Part shown: in pieces, positions 22,589 to 31,733 of the stretch
How positions within the stretch are numbered: the first letter of the stretch is position 1
How the letters are laid out: each line of letters opens with the position of its first letter
NCBI RefSeq assembly: GCF_003315075.1
Contig: NZ_QNRJ01000011.1
Coordinates: 1 to 64,000 of the forward strand
From: Rossellomorea aquimaris
Lineage (GTDB): Bacteria; Bacillota; Bacilli; Bacillales; Bacillaceae_B
Direction: 5' to 3'
Length of the DNA stretch: 64,000 nt
The notes under the pieces: model-generated
What the model was told of the DNA's origin: nothing
The model's input: only the letters and a program-made list of their open reading frames with translations
Databases searched by the model: none
Position numbers and translations under genes: made by a program

Positions 22589-22786
22589 GAGGATAAAAAG
22601 AGAGCAACACTGAGAAAGGGGTGGAACCGTATCGTGTGGGATGCTTGAAGAATGTACATATAGATGGGCGTGATCATTTGTAGAGAAACCATTAAATTTT
22701 TTGGTAATTTATGCTATTGTAGAAGATGTAAATTATGAATTCATGACTCCAGTGTGAGTAGATTCGGTGAAAAGGAGAGTGGAAGA

Positions 22787-23062
22787 ATGGAACCTTACGA
22801 ATTGAATAAACCTCTAAAGATTTCCATCAATGTCTTCCTGCTTTCTTTCATTATAGCGGCATGGATCATGATGTTTGATGACCAGCCTGGAAATGATTCC
22901 ATCGGATGGATGTGTCTCATGGCTTTTTGGGTGTTTAAGAGCCTATATGACGGAGTGATAAGTCTGAAGAATGGAAGGAAGAAGTCGGCTATTCTAGACT
23001 TCCTTTTAACCTTTGTTGCGCTGGGTGTTTTAATATGGGGAGGTATGAGGTATTTTACTTGA
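22787..23062 (+). CDS. small membrane protein (three TM segments)
   Basis: A 91-residue protein with segments at about residues 11-28, 37-52 and 68-86. A short loop LKNGRKKSAI between the last two is positively charged. ATG 22787 after AAAAGGAGAG. Family not recognised. Confidence 0.6.
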   Translation: MEPYELNKPLKISINVFLLSFIIAAWIMMFDDQPGNDSIGWMCLMAFWVFKSLYDGVISLKNGRKKSAILDFLLTFVALGVLIWGGMRYFT

Positions 23063-23083
23063 AGCTGTTGGAAGAAAAGAGGC

Positions 23084-23128
23084 TCCATCGTTCTTTGTTA
23101 CTGGAAAGCCGGAACGATGGACCCTTAT
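23084..23128. terminator. bidirectional terminator
   Basis: TCCATCGTTC (23084-23093) and GAACGATGGA (23112-23121) between converging genes, with a T-run on each side. Confidence 0.75.
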
Positions 23129-23139
23129 TTTTCATGCAC

Positions 23140-24162
23140 TCAGATTTCAAAATAACTCTCAATCGATTTCGTCACTTCAAATGGGCCTGATTCTCTATTG
23201 GACGGAATCGACAGCTTTAAGTCAAGCTGAGGATAATAAGAGGAACGAAAGCTCACTCCGGGATCATACCCCATCACATGATACTTGTAGATTTCCTCAT
23301 TCCTTTGATTCATCCAGATTCCATACCCGTAGTGCACCTCTCCATTCACATGGACATGAGGGGTCAGCAGCTTTCTGGTTGTTTCTTCATTTACTAGTTT
23401 ATAAGAATATAAAGCTTCCCAAAGGTTCATCATATCTGAAGCGGTGATAAACGCCCCGCCGTCCGCCCCGCCTTTTACAGGGATGGAGTAGAGGTTGGTT
23501 CTCCACGAGTTCTCTTTCTCTATATAGCCCACTGCTGTATTGGAAGGAAGGCAGTCCAATGAAAAATACCCTGAATTTCCCATACCTGCTTTCTGGAAAA
23601 TCTCAGATTCTATGTAATCGGTAAAAGCCTGCCGGGTTTGTTGCTCGATGATCAATCCCAATAGGATGAACCCCGCATTATTGTAATGAAATCGATCGCC
23701 GGGAGTGAATTTCATCTGATTGGACTGAAAGAATGGGAGAAAGTCCTTGAGGGATCTCATATGGTAAACCGGTCTTTCCTTCCACAGCTCTTCAAAATCA
23801 GACATTACTTCTTCATCGAAATAATCAGGGATACCTGACGTATGGGTCAAAAGATGATGGATGGTCACTCCCTCATCAAAATGAGGAAAGTCGATATCCA
23901 AACGATCCTTTAACCGGGTGTCAAAAGACAGTACCCCCTTTTCCACCATTTGACCTATCCCTATGCTTGTAAATAACTTACTCCCTGATGCAATCCCGAA
24001 TCGTGTACCGGTGGTGTTCGGAAGGCGATCCGATCGATTGGCATAGTCATGGGCACTTTCTGATACAACTTCTGTCCCTTGTTTGACAAGGACGACCCCA
24101 GAGAAGCCGAGTTCTTTACAGCTTTCATGTATTAAATTATGCAGCTCGGTATGTTTGCTCAT
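23140..24162 (-). CDS. serine beta-lactamase-like hydrolase (class C/S12 fold)
   Basis: A 340-residue soluble serine hydrolase. The S-x-x-K motif is Ser59-Gly-Ser-Lys62 (ASGSKLFTS), the Y-x-N motif is YNN in FHYNNAGFILLG, and HLLTHTSGIPDY is the typical S12 loop. The usual KTG/HxG triad is replaced by HVMGYDPGVS. No signal peptide, so cytosolic; more likely an esterase or D-peptidase-like enzyme than a true beta-lactamase. GAGGG ribosome site. Monocistronic. Confidence 0.83.
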   Translation of the reverse strand: MSKHTELHNLIHESCKELGFSGVVLVKQGTEVVSESAHDYANRSDRLPNTTGTRFGIASGSKLFTSIGIGQMVEKGVLSFDTRLKDRLDIDFPHFDEGVTIHHLLTHTSGIPDYFDEEVMSDFEELWKERPVYHMRSLKDFLPFFQSNQMKFTPGDRFHYNNAGFILLGLIIEQQTRQAFTDYIESEIFQKAGMGNSGYFSLDCLPSNTAVGYIEKENSWRTNLYSIPVKGGADGGAFITASDMMNLWEALYSYKLVNEETTRKLLTPHVHVNGEVHYGYGIWMNQRNEEIYKYHVMGYDPGVSFRSSYYPQLDLKLSIPSNRESGPFEVTKSIESYFEI

Positions 24163-24351
24163 TGAATTTCCCTCCGTTATAGGCTATGACTCTATTCATT
24201 ATATTAACATATATTTCCTGTTAAAGGTGTGATCTATGGGGATCAGCATAGACCACTTAGGAAAAAACCTTCCCCATGAATTTCTGCTATACTACATACG
24301 ATGACATTTTTTACCTGTCAAAAAACACCGAACGAATTGGAGGAATCATTC

Positions 24352-24969
24352 ATGGACAGCATCATCTTCGACCTGGACGGAACACTTTGGGATCCCATTG
24401 AATCCGTTCTGGAAGCATGGAACAACGTTATCAACGAACATAACCAGTTAAAAGATGGAATAACAAGGAAGCATCTTGAGGGAACGATGGGGCTTCAAAT
24501 GAAAGAAATCGGGAAGAGATTGTTCCCTGAATTGAACGAAGAGGAGCGGGAGCGACTTCTGAAAGATCTTTCCCGCTATGAAATCCCCCACTTAAGTAAG
24601 TATGGAGGGAGTCTCTATAACCATGTGGAAGAAGTGCTTGTAGAGCTGTCGAAGAAGTACAAGCTGTTTATCGTCAGCAACTGCCAGGACGGATACATAG
24701 AGGCATTCTATGACTATCACAAACTGGATAAGCATTTCATCGATTATGAGAACCCTGGTAGGACAGGACTTTCAAAAGGCGAAAATATTAAACTGATCAT
24801 TGAACGTAACCATTTAAATGCCCCTGTATACGTTGGAGATACAGAAGGGGACCAAAAGGCGGCAAAGGAAGCGGGGATTCCATTTATCTATGCCCGCTAC
24901 GGATTTGGGGAAGTGGACGAGTATACGCAAGCCGTTGATTCTTTTGATGAGTTGCTGAAACTTTTTTGA
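24352..24969 (+). CDS. HAD superfamily phosphatase
   Basis: A 205-residue phosphohydrolase. Motif I is FDLDGTLWD (Asp7, Asp9), motif II is IVSNCQDGY, and motif III/IV is VYVGDTEGDQKAAKEAGIPFIYARYGFG, as in phosphoglycolate phosphatase-like HAD enzymes. ATG 24352 follows TTGGAGGA. Substrate unknown; the cap region is the small helical type. Confidence 0.87.
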   Translation: MDSIIFDLDGTLWDPIESVLEAWNNVINEHNQLKDGITRKHLEGTMGLQMKEIGKRLFPELNEEERERLLKDLSRYEIPHLSKYGGSLYNHVEEVLVELSKKYKLFIVSNCQDGYIEAFYDYHKLDKHFIDYENPGRTGLSKGENIKLIIERNHLNAPVYVGDTEGDQKAAKEAGIPFIYARYGFGEVDEYTQAVDSFDELLKLF

Positions 24970-24974
24970 TAAAA

Positions 24975-25012
24975 AAAAGAAGGCGCCGATGGGTCCGTGG
25001 GCGTCTTCTTTT
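24975..25012. terminator. terminator between HAD gene and permease gene
   Basis: AAGAAGGCGCC and GGGCGTCTTCTT enclose a short loop between converging genes; T-rich flank on the plus strand. Confidence 0.65.
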
Positions 25013-25018
25013 CATGTG

Positions 25019-26035
25019 TTAATTCTTAAGTGTAAACAAATCCGTTGAAACAGTGGTGGTGGATTTTTCCTTGATTTCTTTTTCCTTCTTCACCTTCACC
25101 AATGCATAGTCACTCTCGATGAACACTTTCCTAAGTGTCGAGCTTATGCTATTCACGCACAGAATGATGAGGGCGAAAAAGGCCAGTGGGACAAGGACCA
25201 GGAACGGGTTCGAGAAAATGAGCCGGATATTCATACTGATGGTGGCGGCCCATTCATTTGTTTCCGAGAAGTACACCGGGTTACTTGGGTCAAGGTCTGT
25301 GAAGGCAAACTCAGCTATCTTCAATCCGCCGAGTGCCATGAGCATGATACCAAGCTGGATCAGTAAGGAAAGGGCTTGTGCCACCTGCTCCGAAAACAAT
25401 ACGATGGAATGCCTCATAAATTGAGGGATAAGATGTCTCCTCATGATACTGAATCGACCGGCTCCCATCGTCCTGGATACGTCGATAAATTCCTGGTTCA
25501 TGTAAAGCTTCATCTCTTCCCCCAGGTAGGTTCCGAGGGAGGGAGTTGTGATGATGGCAATCACACATAATTGAATGACAAAGTACTCACCCGAAGGCAG
25601 GAACCCAGGCTGAAACGAGTTTTCCAAGGGAATCAGCATGGCGAATACGACGATGGCAAGGGGAACATATTGAAAGGACTCCCCCAAGCCTTTAACGTAC
25701 CTCCTGACGATTGATGGGACAAATATGTAAACGATGGCAAAGATGAACCCGAATACAATTCGTAGAAAAGCAATGAACAAGGCAGCAAAAATCGTATATT
25801 TCGCACCGGCCAATAATAATAGAAAGAAATTCCTGCCGAGACGGTCGCTGCCTAAAGGAGCCATCTCACTTGGTGAAAAAGGAGGAGCGGCAATGAGTCT
25901 TCCTTCTTCATCCTTTAAATAATTCACCACCACATCATAATCCGGAAACCATACAGGAGTCAGAAAGCTGATGAAGATGAGGGCCACAATAACGAAAACA
26001 GGAACCGATAGCCCTTTTACAAGTTTCCTAGACAC
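25019..26035 (-). CDS. ABC transporter permease, OppC/DppC-like
   Basis: A 338-residue membrane protein with about six segments. The N-terminal region has PPFSPSEMAPLGSDRLGRNFFLLLLAGAKYT, the OppC-type 'GTDxxGRD' extracellular entry, and the EAA loop is EFIDVSRTMGAGRFSIMRRHLIPQ. It overlaps its partner gene by eight bases. Neither an ATPase nor a binding protein is adjacent, so it probably shares an ATPase made elsewhere (for example the OppDF pair near 40 kb) or is a diverged relic. GTG start with GGAGGAG. Confidence 0.8.
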   Translation of the reverse strand: MSRKLVKGLSVPVFVIVALIFISFLTPVWFPDYDVVVNYLKDEEGRLIAAPPFSPSEMAPLGSDRLGRNFFLLLLAGAKYTIFAALFIAFLRIVFGFIFAIVYIFVPSIVRRYVKGLGESFQYVPLAIVVFAMLIPLENSFQPGFLPSGEYFVIQLCVIAIITTPSLGTYLGEEMKLYMNQEFIDVSRTMGAGRFSIMRRHLIPQFMRHSIVLFSEQVAQALSLLIQLGIMLMALGGLKIAEFAFTDLDPSNPVYFSETNEWAATISMNIRLIFSNPFLVLVPLAFFALIILCVNSISSTLRKVFIESDYALVKVKKEKEIKEKSTTTVSTDLFTLKN

Positions 26036-26912
26036 GATATTCTCCTCCGTTTAACCATTTCTTCAAGATGTACGACCCCGCTTGAAAAACGATGAAAAAA
26101 GGTACGAAAATCAGGAGCATCCCTACAAAGAAGGCAGCAGCTGAACTGGTGGATGCCCGGAATAATACCATCATGAAGCCATTCATATTAAACAGGATTT
26201 CAATGACAAGTAAATTGGAAAGCATCAAAAGAAAGATCGGCTTTAAGTGAAGGAAGAAGTGGATCCATACATTACGGAACAGATGAAACCACACCGTATA
26301 TGATTTCCTGAACCCTTTCGCCAGGGAAAACTCTACATAGGGCTTGCTCTCCTCTTCTTTCAGCTGGAACAAAAACTGCTTCACAAGGAATACAACTGGC
26401 AGGATGGAAAGGCAGACGATCGGTAGAAAGTAGGTCCGTTCATCGTGGATGGCATAAATATTGAAAAACAGGATGTCCGTCCTTTTATATAACCAGATGG
26501 TGATGATCTGGAATGATACGACGATGAAAACGTCCGGTAGCGCATCGAGTACATTCAACAGTTTCATGGACCATCGGTACCCCCGGCGTGATGATAGCAT
26601 GATGAAGTAGCTCACCAACACAGAAAAGCAAATGGCCAAGAAAAACGAACTGATCAGGATGGTGAATGAATAACCATAAGTATCCAGTGCTATCTTGACC
26701 AAGGAATATGGTCGATTCTGTTCTCCTAAGTAAACCGTGATGGCAGACGGGTCCATCAGTTCAAAAATGGAATCATACAACTCATGGAAATAGTAACCAA
26801 CCGTAACAACAAGCTGCGTATCATAGGCTAGAAGCGACCCGACCCCGCTCAGTAAAAATAGCCCCGCAACCACAATCAAAAAATGAAAGGACGTATCCAC
26901 GACTCTTTTCAT
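26028..26912 (-). CDS. ABC transporter permease, OppB/DppB-like
   Basis: A 294-residue, six-segment permease. Conserved OppB marks are weak but present: LDALPDVFIVVSFQIITIWLY, and the EAA-type loop YVEFSLAKGFRKSYTVWFHLFRNVW. ATG 26912 follows GGAGGG and is preferred to the ATG at 26927. First gene of the two-gene permease unit. Divergence from standard OppB suggests a special substrate. Confidence 0.75.
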   Translation of the reverse strand: MKRVVDTSFHFLIVVAGLFLLSGVGSLLAYDTQLVVTVGYYFHELYDSIFELMDPSAITVYLGEQNRPYSLVKIALDTYGYSFTILISSFFLAICFSVLVSYFIMLSSRRGYRWSMKLLNVLDALPDVFIVVSFQIITIWLYKRTDILFFNIYAIHDERTYFLPIVCLSILPVVFLVKQFLFQLKEEESKPYVEFSLAKGFRKSYTVWFHLFRNVWIHFFLHLKPIFLLMLSNLLVIEILFNMNGFMMVLFRASTSSAAAFFVGMLLIFVPFFIVFQAGSYILKKWLNGGEYRV

Positions 26913-27028
26913 GAAATCCCTCCACATTATTTTACAAATTCATACAATTTTTTCATGTCTCATGTTACAATAAGCAAATAAATTTGTAAACAAGATTCTG
27001 ACTAATGAGCTGAAGGCAGGTGTTCGAT

Positions 27029-27703
27029 ATGAACGTGAAAAGACGAATGCTTTACCTATTCATCCTGCTGGCCCTTACATTATTAACAGCTTGTCGACTG
27101 GACTTTTCAAAGGATAAAAGCAGTGTGCAGCAGATGATGAAAAAAGAAGGCAGTGTTGAAAAGGTAGAAAAAAAGGATACTGAAAGCAAGCCCACTTCTA
27201 ACGAAAAAGAAGAACCAGCCTATACGTTCAATGCATCTGTCACATTGGATTCAACCAGTATTCAAGTAGAGGGAGATTCAACCCTTCCACCCGATGTAAT
27301 TCTCTATGTCAGACTGAGAGCATATCCCGAAGACGCTTCAATTCCCGACATTAAGGACTATCGTGCAGAACCTTATACGAAAGTTATCTCTGAAGAACAT
27401 ATGAGCGTCCAGGAAGACGGGACATTCAAGTCACGTGGAGTGGAGAGACCGGAATTTCAACAAAGATATCTGCTGGAATTAATTTTTGCACCAACGAGAT
27501 TTGAAGAATCGATGCAACAGAAACTTGTGACCGAAGGTGAAAGTGTAGAGGACCTTCCTGGGATGATTCCGATTGACATGCCTACCCGAAATGAATTCTT
27601 TGATGATGTGGTCCCTGGATATATCAAACACGTCAATATCATGCAATTTGATGAACCGGATGGGAATGACGTAACGTTGGAATTAGTGTCAGTTGAATCG
27701 TAG
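27029..27703 (+). CDS. lipoprotein, unknown function
   Basis: A 224-residue predicted lipoprotein: signal hydrophobic stretch (LYLFILLALTLLTAC) with lipobox LTAC, a Lys/Glu/Ser-rich linker of about 50 residues, and a beta-rich domain (YTFNASVTLDSTSIQVEGDSTLPPDVILYVRLRAYPED). This resembles Bacillus surface lipoproteins with an Ig-like domain. Transcribed divergently from the permease pair, which raises the chance of a link, but it is not a typical binding protein. Confidence 0.68.
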   Translation: MNVKRRMLYLFILLALTLLTACRLDFSKDKSSVQQMMKKEGSVEKVEKKDTESKPTSNEKEEPAYTFNASVTLDSTSIQVEGDSTLPPDVILYVRLRAYPEDASIPDIKDYRAEPYTKVISEEHMSVQEDGTFKSRGVERPEFQQRYLLELIFAPTRFEESMQQKLVTEGESVEDLPGMIPIDMPTRNEFFDDVVPGYIKHVNIMQFDEPDGNDVTLELVSVES

Positions 27704-27704
27704 A

Positions 27705-27746
27705 CACTCCCTATAGAAAATGGACAATAGGAAGGTGTTTTTTTAT
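27705..27746 (+). terminator. terminator of lipoprotein gene
   Basis: ACACTCCCTAT and ATAGGAAGGTGT pair imperfectly and are followed by TTTTTTT. Confidence 0.6.
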
Positions 27747-27865
27747 GTAGTTTGATGCTGGCCATACGTTTCTTCGGTGATTGACTTTTCCCGAAATTTG
27801 TCAGATAGTTAGATTGTCCTGTCATAGAATGACAGAAATAGAGTTTATTAGTGGGAGCATTATTA

Positions 27866-29068
27866 ATGAAGGAATTTCATGGTCGATTACATAAAAAATA
27901 CTATTATATGATTGTTTCGTTCATTATCGCCCTGATGATCGCGGGGTTGTTGGTGGATAATCAGGTGAATTCACGATTTGTGGTGCATGGAGTGATGATT
28001 TTCATCATCTCTATCTGTCTTTTGATTTATCCATGGTTTGAGAATGCGTGGGTGAGATATATGACGATCATCTCCTCCACCGGTTATTTTTACACCCTCT
28101 TTTACTTGTATCCGGAAACGTGGTCGGGGTTTGTTTTGCTTTGTTTTATTCCTGCCCTATCCATTCTCTTTTTTGATAAGTGGCTGTTTTATTTTTCGCT
28201 TGTGATCAATCTTGCGTTCATTGCGGTTACATTCGGTTATATCGGATTTGTCGATAAGGGGAAAGACTATCCTTACATATACACAGATATAGTAGGGAAT
28301 GTGGTGAACTTCTTGGCCAGTCAGGTCCTGCTCTATTTTATCTTTCATTTAACGAACCTGCGAATTCAGAAGCAGCGGGTTTATTATGAGCAGGTGCAGC
28401 AGGCGGAGCGGATGAGGACAACGGGGCAGCTGGCGGCGGCTGTTGCCCATGAAATCCGGAATCCCCTGACCGTCGTGAAAGGATTTCTTCAATATTATGT
28501 AGAAGACCCGGCATTCAGTCAGAGCCAGAAGCAGAATTTTGCCCTGATGATGAATGAACTCGATACGGCGGAGCATGTCATTTCCCAGTTCCTCTCCGTT
28601 TCAAAGCCGGACAATGTGGAGAAGGTGGACAATGTCGACGTTGAGATGGTTCTCAAGGATGTGACGGAACTCCTCAACATGTACGGTCTGCTGAACGACA
28701 ATGGCATTGATCTTTACGTAGAAAAGGACTGTCATGTGGCGGCCAATTCCATTGAATTGAAGCAACTATTTATCAATCTAATCAAAAATGCCATCGAAGC
28801 CTCCCCACATAGTGGGTCCGTTGAGGTAAAGGCTGCGAAAGTAAAAGGCCATGTCTGCATTCAGATCATAGACAACGGCCGTGGAATGAGTCAGGAGGAA
28901 GTGAAGAACCTCGGGACTCCTTTCTACTCCTTAAAAAGCAAAGGAACCGGCCTGGGCCTCATGATTTGCTTCAACATTGTGGAGAAATACAACGGGGGCA
29001 TACAGTTTGACAGCGAGCCGGGACATGGCACAACAGTCACACTGAAATTTCCCCTTGTTCCTAATTAA
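27866..29068 (+). CDS. orphan sensor histidine kinase, KinB/sporulation-kinase-like
   Basis: A 400-residue kinase with six N-terminal membrane segments (residues about 15-180), a linker helix, HisKA with AAVAHEIRNPLTVVKGFLQYY (His phosphoacceptor) and HATPase with NLIKNAIEAS, DNGRGMS, GTGLGLMICFNIVEKYNGG. The membrane-rich sensor without a periplasmic domain, and HEIRNPLTVVKGF, recall KinB and other kinases that feed the sporulation phosphorelay. No response regulator is adjacent, which fits. ATG 27866 starts the natural sequence; its ribosome site is weak. Confidence 0.82.
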   Translation: MKEFHGRLHKKYYYMIVSFIIALMIAGLLVDNQVNSRFVVHGVMIFIISICLLIYPWFENAWVRYMTIISSTGYFYTLFYLYPETWSGFVLLCFIPALSILFFDKWLFYFSLVINLAFIAVTFGYIGFVDKGKDYPYIYTDIVGNVVNFLASQVLLYFIFHLTNLRIQKQRVYYEQVQQAERMRTTGQLAAAVAHEIRNPLTVVKGFLQYYVEDPAFSQSQKQNFALMMNELDTAEHVISQFLSVSKPDNVEKVDNVDVEMVLKDVTELLNMYGLLNDNGIDLYVEKDCHVAANSIELKQLFINLIKNAIEASPHSGSVEVKAAKVKGHVCIQIIDNGRGMSQEEVKNLGTPFYSLKSKGTGLGLMICFNIVEKYNGGIQFDSEPGHGTTVTLKFPLVPN

Positions 29069-29071
29069 AAG

Positions 29072-29115
29072 AAGGTCCGTCCCTCAACGCACTAAAGCAT
29101 TGAGGGACGGACCTT
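29072..29115. terminator. GGGACGGACC palindromic repeat, inverted order
   Basis: AAGGTCCGTCCCTCAA (29072-29087) and its exact complement (29100-29115) give a perfect 16-bp stem right after the kinase gene. Confidence 0.8.
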
Positions 29116-29132
29116 TCTTGATAAGCATGAAG

Positions 29133-29158
29133 AAACAGCAAATGATCATTTGCTGTTT
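29133..29158. terminator. perfect 26-bp palindrome, terminator-like
   Basis: AAACAGCAAATGATCATTTG continues to CTGTTT as an exact palindrome. It lies at the 3' end of the leftward gene at 29171 and after the kinase gene. Confidence 0.65.
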
Positions 29159-29170
29159 TGTGTCTTGTAT

Positions 29171-29431
29171 TTAAGAATGGCTTTGAACTAACTTTTCGAT
29201 AGCTGTTACCAATTCGTCTGTATCCCCTTGGAACATATGGAAATTAAGTGAGGATTGAAGTTTTGTACTTTGAATGCTGATGTCATCCTTTTGATTGAAT
29301 TCTGCAGACCAATGGATGGCAGGTATCGATACGATAAATCGTTTGTCGGGAGTTTTATGGAGATATACTTCAGCCAGTTTGTTTCCGGACAGATTTATTT
29401 TCTCATATGAGGTTATCATTACATCACTCAT
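29171..29431 (-). CDS. YueH-like small protein
   Basis: An 86-residue soluble protein. The core RFIVSIPAIHWSAEFNQKDD with a trailing SSLNF and TAIEKLV helix matches my memory of the YueH family (short, single alpha/beta domain, function unknown). Start ATG at 29431; an ATG at 29419 is also possible. Confidence 0.5.
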   Translation of the reverse strand: MSDVMITSYEKINLSGNKLAEVYLHKTPDKRFIVSIPAIHWSAEFNQKDDISIQSTKLQSSLNFHMFQGDTDELVTAIEKLVQSHS

Positions 29432-29631
29432 TTCAGTTTTATGGTAGGTAATGTAAGTATAACAGGCTTAAACGGTTAAGGCGAAGAATTACATAATGGG
29501 GTAATAGTAAAGAAATACTTGAAATGAGGTTGGCTTATAAAAAAGAATAGGAAAGATGGAGAAAAATTAGGCTGGTTCATGTTGACAGGTGAAGAAGTGT
29601 AAGCATGATGGATATATTATTTCAATCATCA

Positions 29632-29763
29632 TCACTTCCATATCGGGGTGCTAGATAGGTCATCAGACATCTTTTTCACATCGGACTGAGTCTCTTTCAA
29701 GTCATTACTGATGCTCCGAACGTCTTTATATCGTGGTTTATTAGTTTTGTCCCTGCTTCTTTT
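29632..29763 (-). pseudogene. remnant of a small gene in the 29432-29845 gap
   Basis: On the minus strand a frame ending at 29632 reads RDKTNKPRYKDVRSIS-NDLKETQSDVKKMSDDLSSTPIWK, a plausible helical protein end, but no start codon exists before an upstream stop at 29764. An ATG in another frame about 15 bases away (MKKKQGQ) suggests a frameshifted gene. The rest of this 413-base gap has no other support. Confidence 0.35.
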
Positions 29764-29845
29764 TCATTGAGGTCATACTACAAAACAAGTCCTTATAGTG
29801 GTAAGCTATTGTTTTAGTGATAGGAAAATCTCAGGAGGTAGACAC

Positions 29846-30349
29846 ATGAATTTAAATAATAACGATATATTAATTCGATTACGATATGCACTCGATATCA
29901 AAAATACAGAAATGGTTGAGATCTTCAAGCTTGGAGGCATTGAGCTCTCAAAAGAAGAAGTGCTGAAGGTGCTCACAAAAACACAGTACAGTGATGATTT
30001 CGAGGAAGAGATCATTGAGGATGAAGACCATATACCATGTGATGATGAAATGTACGAGTCCTTCTTAAACGGCTTCATTACGTTTAAAAGAGGACCAAAA
30101 CCGGGACAGACGGATCGACCGGAATTGACGTATGAGCATGTGAATAACCTTCTATTAAAAAAGGTAAAGATCGCCCTCTCATTAACAAGTGAGGATATGA
30201 TCGAGATCCTGGATCTGGCTGGAGTGGCAATTACAAAAGGCGAATTAGGAGCGATTCTGCGAAGAGAAGGACATAACAATTACCGAGTGTGCGGTGACCG
30301 GTATGCACGGAATTTCTTAAAAGGGTTAGCCATCCGATACAGGGGATAA
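29846..30349 (+). CDS. yehS: DUF1456 protein (YehS-like)
   Basis: A 167-residue cytosolic protein with two tandem DUF1456 units: NNNDILIRLRYALDIKNTEMVEIFKLGGIELSKEEVLKVL and the second starting LLLKKVKIALSLTSEDMIEILDLAGVAITKGELGAIL, ending CGDRYARNFLKGLAI. Function unknown. CAGGAGG ribosome site. The next gene begins right after its stop. Confidence 0.88.
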   Translation: MNLNNNDILIRLRYALDIKNTEMVEIFKLGGIELSKEEVLKVLTKTQYSDDFEEEIIEDEDHIPCDDEMYESFLNGFITFKRGPKPGQTDRPELTYEHVNNLLLKKVKIALSLTSEDMIEILDLAGVAITKGELGAILRREGHNNYRVCGDRYARNFLKGLAIRYRG

Positions 30350-31060
30350 ATGATGAACCATACTTATTCTGGTGAGACCATACAGTTTGAGATTAAATAT
30401 AAGAACCGGACATCGATCGGTATTTACTTGGACAAATTCGGAAGCATTGAAATTCACGCACCTAAAGGGACCACGGATGAATCGGTGATTCGGCTGCTGG
30501 AGGATAAATGGGATGTGATCCTGGAGAAATCGAAGGAGATGAAGGATCGTCTGAATGGACCGCAGGATAAGGTCTATGAACATGGGGAACCCTTTTTGTA
30601 TTTAGGGAACTCATTTCCCATACAGGTTCTTCAAAATCAGGAGATTACACAGGATCATGTCACATTTGACGGACAGACGTTGCATATCAAGGTAAAAGAG
30701 CACGAGGATAAACGAATCCAGCAGGCGTTAAAACGGTTTTACTACAAGCAGTGCAAAGCATTGGTGGAGAAAAGCATTGCCGTCCATCAACGTCACTTTA
30801 AATCCAAGCCCCGTTCCATCCGCATCACAGACAGTCAAACGACCTGGGGAACTTGTGATGGGAGAAGGCAGCTGACCTTCAACTGGAAGCTTGCCATGGC
30901 CCCGCAGGATGTTATCGACTACGTCGTCGTCCATGAAATGTGCCACATGGTCCACCTCAATCACGACCGTTCCTTCTGGCGGCTTGTCGGAAAAATCGTA
31001 CCGGATTATAAGGAAAAAGAGCAGTGGCTCGCGTTGTCCAGTTGGAAGATGACGGTGTAA
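30350..31060 (+). CDS. YgjP/M48-like metallopeptidase
   Basis: A 236-residue zincin of the YgjP (DUF45) group. The catalytic motif is HEMCH (His195, His199) in VVHEMCHMVHLNHDRSFW, which includes the third ligand region NHDRSFW. The N-terminal beta domain (SIEIHAPKGTTDESVIRLLEDKW) is typical. Cytosolic. Start at 30350 or 30353; its ATG follows the previous stop, indicating an operon with the DUF1456 gene. Substrate unknown. Confidence 0.85.
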   Translation: MMNHTYSGETIQFEIKYKNRTSIGIYLDKFGSIEIHAPKGTTDESVIRLLEDKWDVILEKSKEMKDRLNGPQDKVYEHGEPFLYLGNSFPIQVLQNQEITQDHVTFDGQTLHIKVKEHEDKRIQQALKRFYYKQCKALVEKSIAVHQRHFKSKPRSIRITDSQTTWGTCDGRRQLTFNWKLAMAPQDVIDYVVVHEMCHMVHLNHDRSFWRLVGKIVPDYKEKEQWLALSSWKMTV

Positions 31061-31131
31061 GTCGGCAATTCATGTGGGACGAGGAGACAGGTGAACTGTA
31101 ACCCATCAATCAAATAGTTGAATAGAAAGAA

Positions 31132-31530
31132 GTGAAGGCCTTGATAAAGTATAAATGTCTCCATCATGTAAGTCTTACGGTGACAAATTTGGAAAAAGCG
31201 AAAGATTTCTATGGGAAAACGTTATGTTTAAACGAAATTCCGCGTCCCGATTTTGGTTTTCCGGGTGCCTGGTATGAAATCGAGGGTCAGCAGCTCCACT
31301 TGATCGTCGATCCTTCTTCGCAAACCATACGTAAGGATAAACGTCTATCCAGCAGGGAAGGGCATTTTGCCCTTAGAGTGGAGAGCTATTATGATACTCT
31401 CCAATGGTTAAAAGAAAACGAAGTCGAAATTCTCGAAAAACCACAATCGAAAAGTGGATTCGCCCAAATTTTCTGCGCCGATCCAGATGGTAATCTGATT
31501 GAACTTAATGTGGAACAAAAAGATCTATAA
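31132..31530 (+). CDS. VOC family protein, fosfomycin resistance-like fold
   Basis: A 132-residue glyoxalase/bleomycin-type protein: CLHHVSLTVTNLEKAKDFYGKTLCL, GAWYEIEGQQLHLIVDP, HFALRVESYYDTLQWLKENEV, and FAQIFCADPDGNLIELNV. The metal ligands His, His and Glu are in place. Dioxygenase or lactoylglutathione-type function cannot be chosen from sequence. GTG start; weak ribosome site. Confidence 0.8.
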   Translation: MKALIKYKCLHHVSLTVTNLEKAKDFYGKTLCLNEIPRPDFGFPGAWYEIEGQQLHLIVDPSSQTIRKDKRLSSREGHFALRVESYYDTLQWLKENEVEILEKPQSKSGFAQIFCADPDGNLIELNVEQKDL

Positions 31531-31539
31531 TTTTCTATG

Positions 31540-31597
31540 AAACCAACAGGCGCGATGAACTCAGGGAATGAGTCATTATCCTGTTGGTTTTGTTTTT
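31540..31597 (+). terminator. terminator of VOC gene
   Basis: AAACCAACAGG and CCTGTTGGTTT (31580-31590) are followed by TGTTTTTAT. Confidence 0.8.
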
Positions 31598-31670
31598 ATG
31601 GGAAGCTGCATGTTATATATATCAGTGGATAGAATAAGGGTGTAAAGTGTTTTATGATAATACTTATTAA

Positions 31671-31699
31671 TTGATAATTATTATAAATAAGGATATAAT
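31671..31699 (+). promoter_or_regulatory. dps promoter with PerR-like box
   Basis: TTGATA (31671-31676), 17-base spacer, TATAAT (31694-31699). The 7-1-7 box TGATAAT-T-ATTATAA (31672-31686) matches the PerR consensus TTATAATTATTATAA at most positions and covers the -35. Peroxide-induced expression is expected; Fur is an alternative reader. Confidence 0.78.
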
Positions 31700-31733
31700 A
31701 CATTTATAACAAAGACAAAAGGAGAGAACATAC

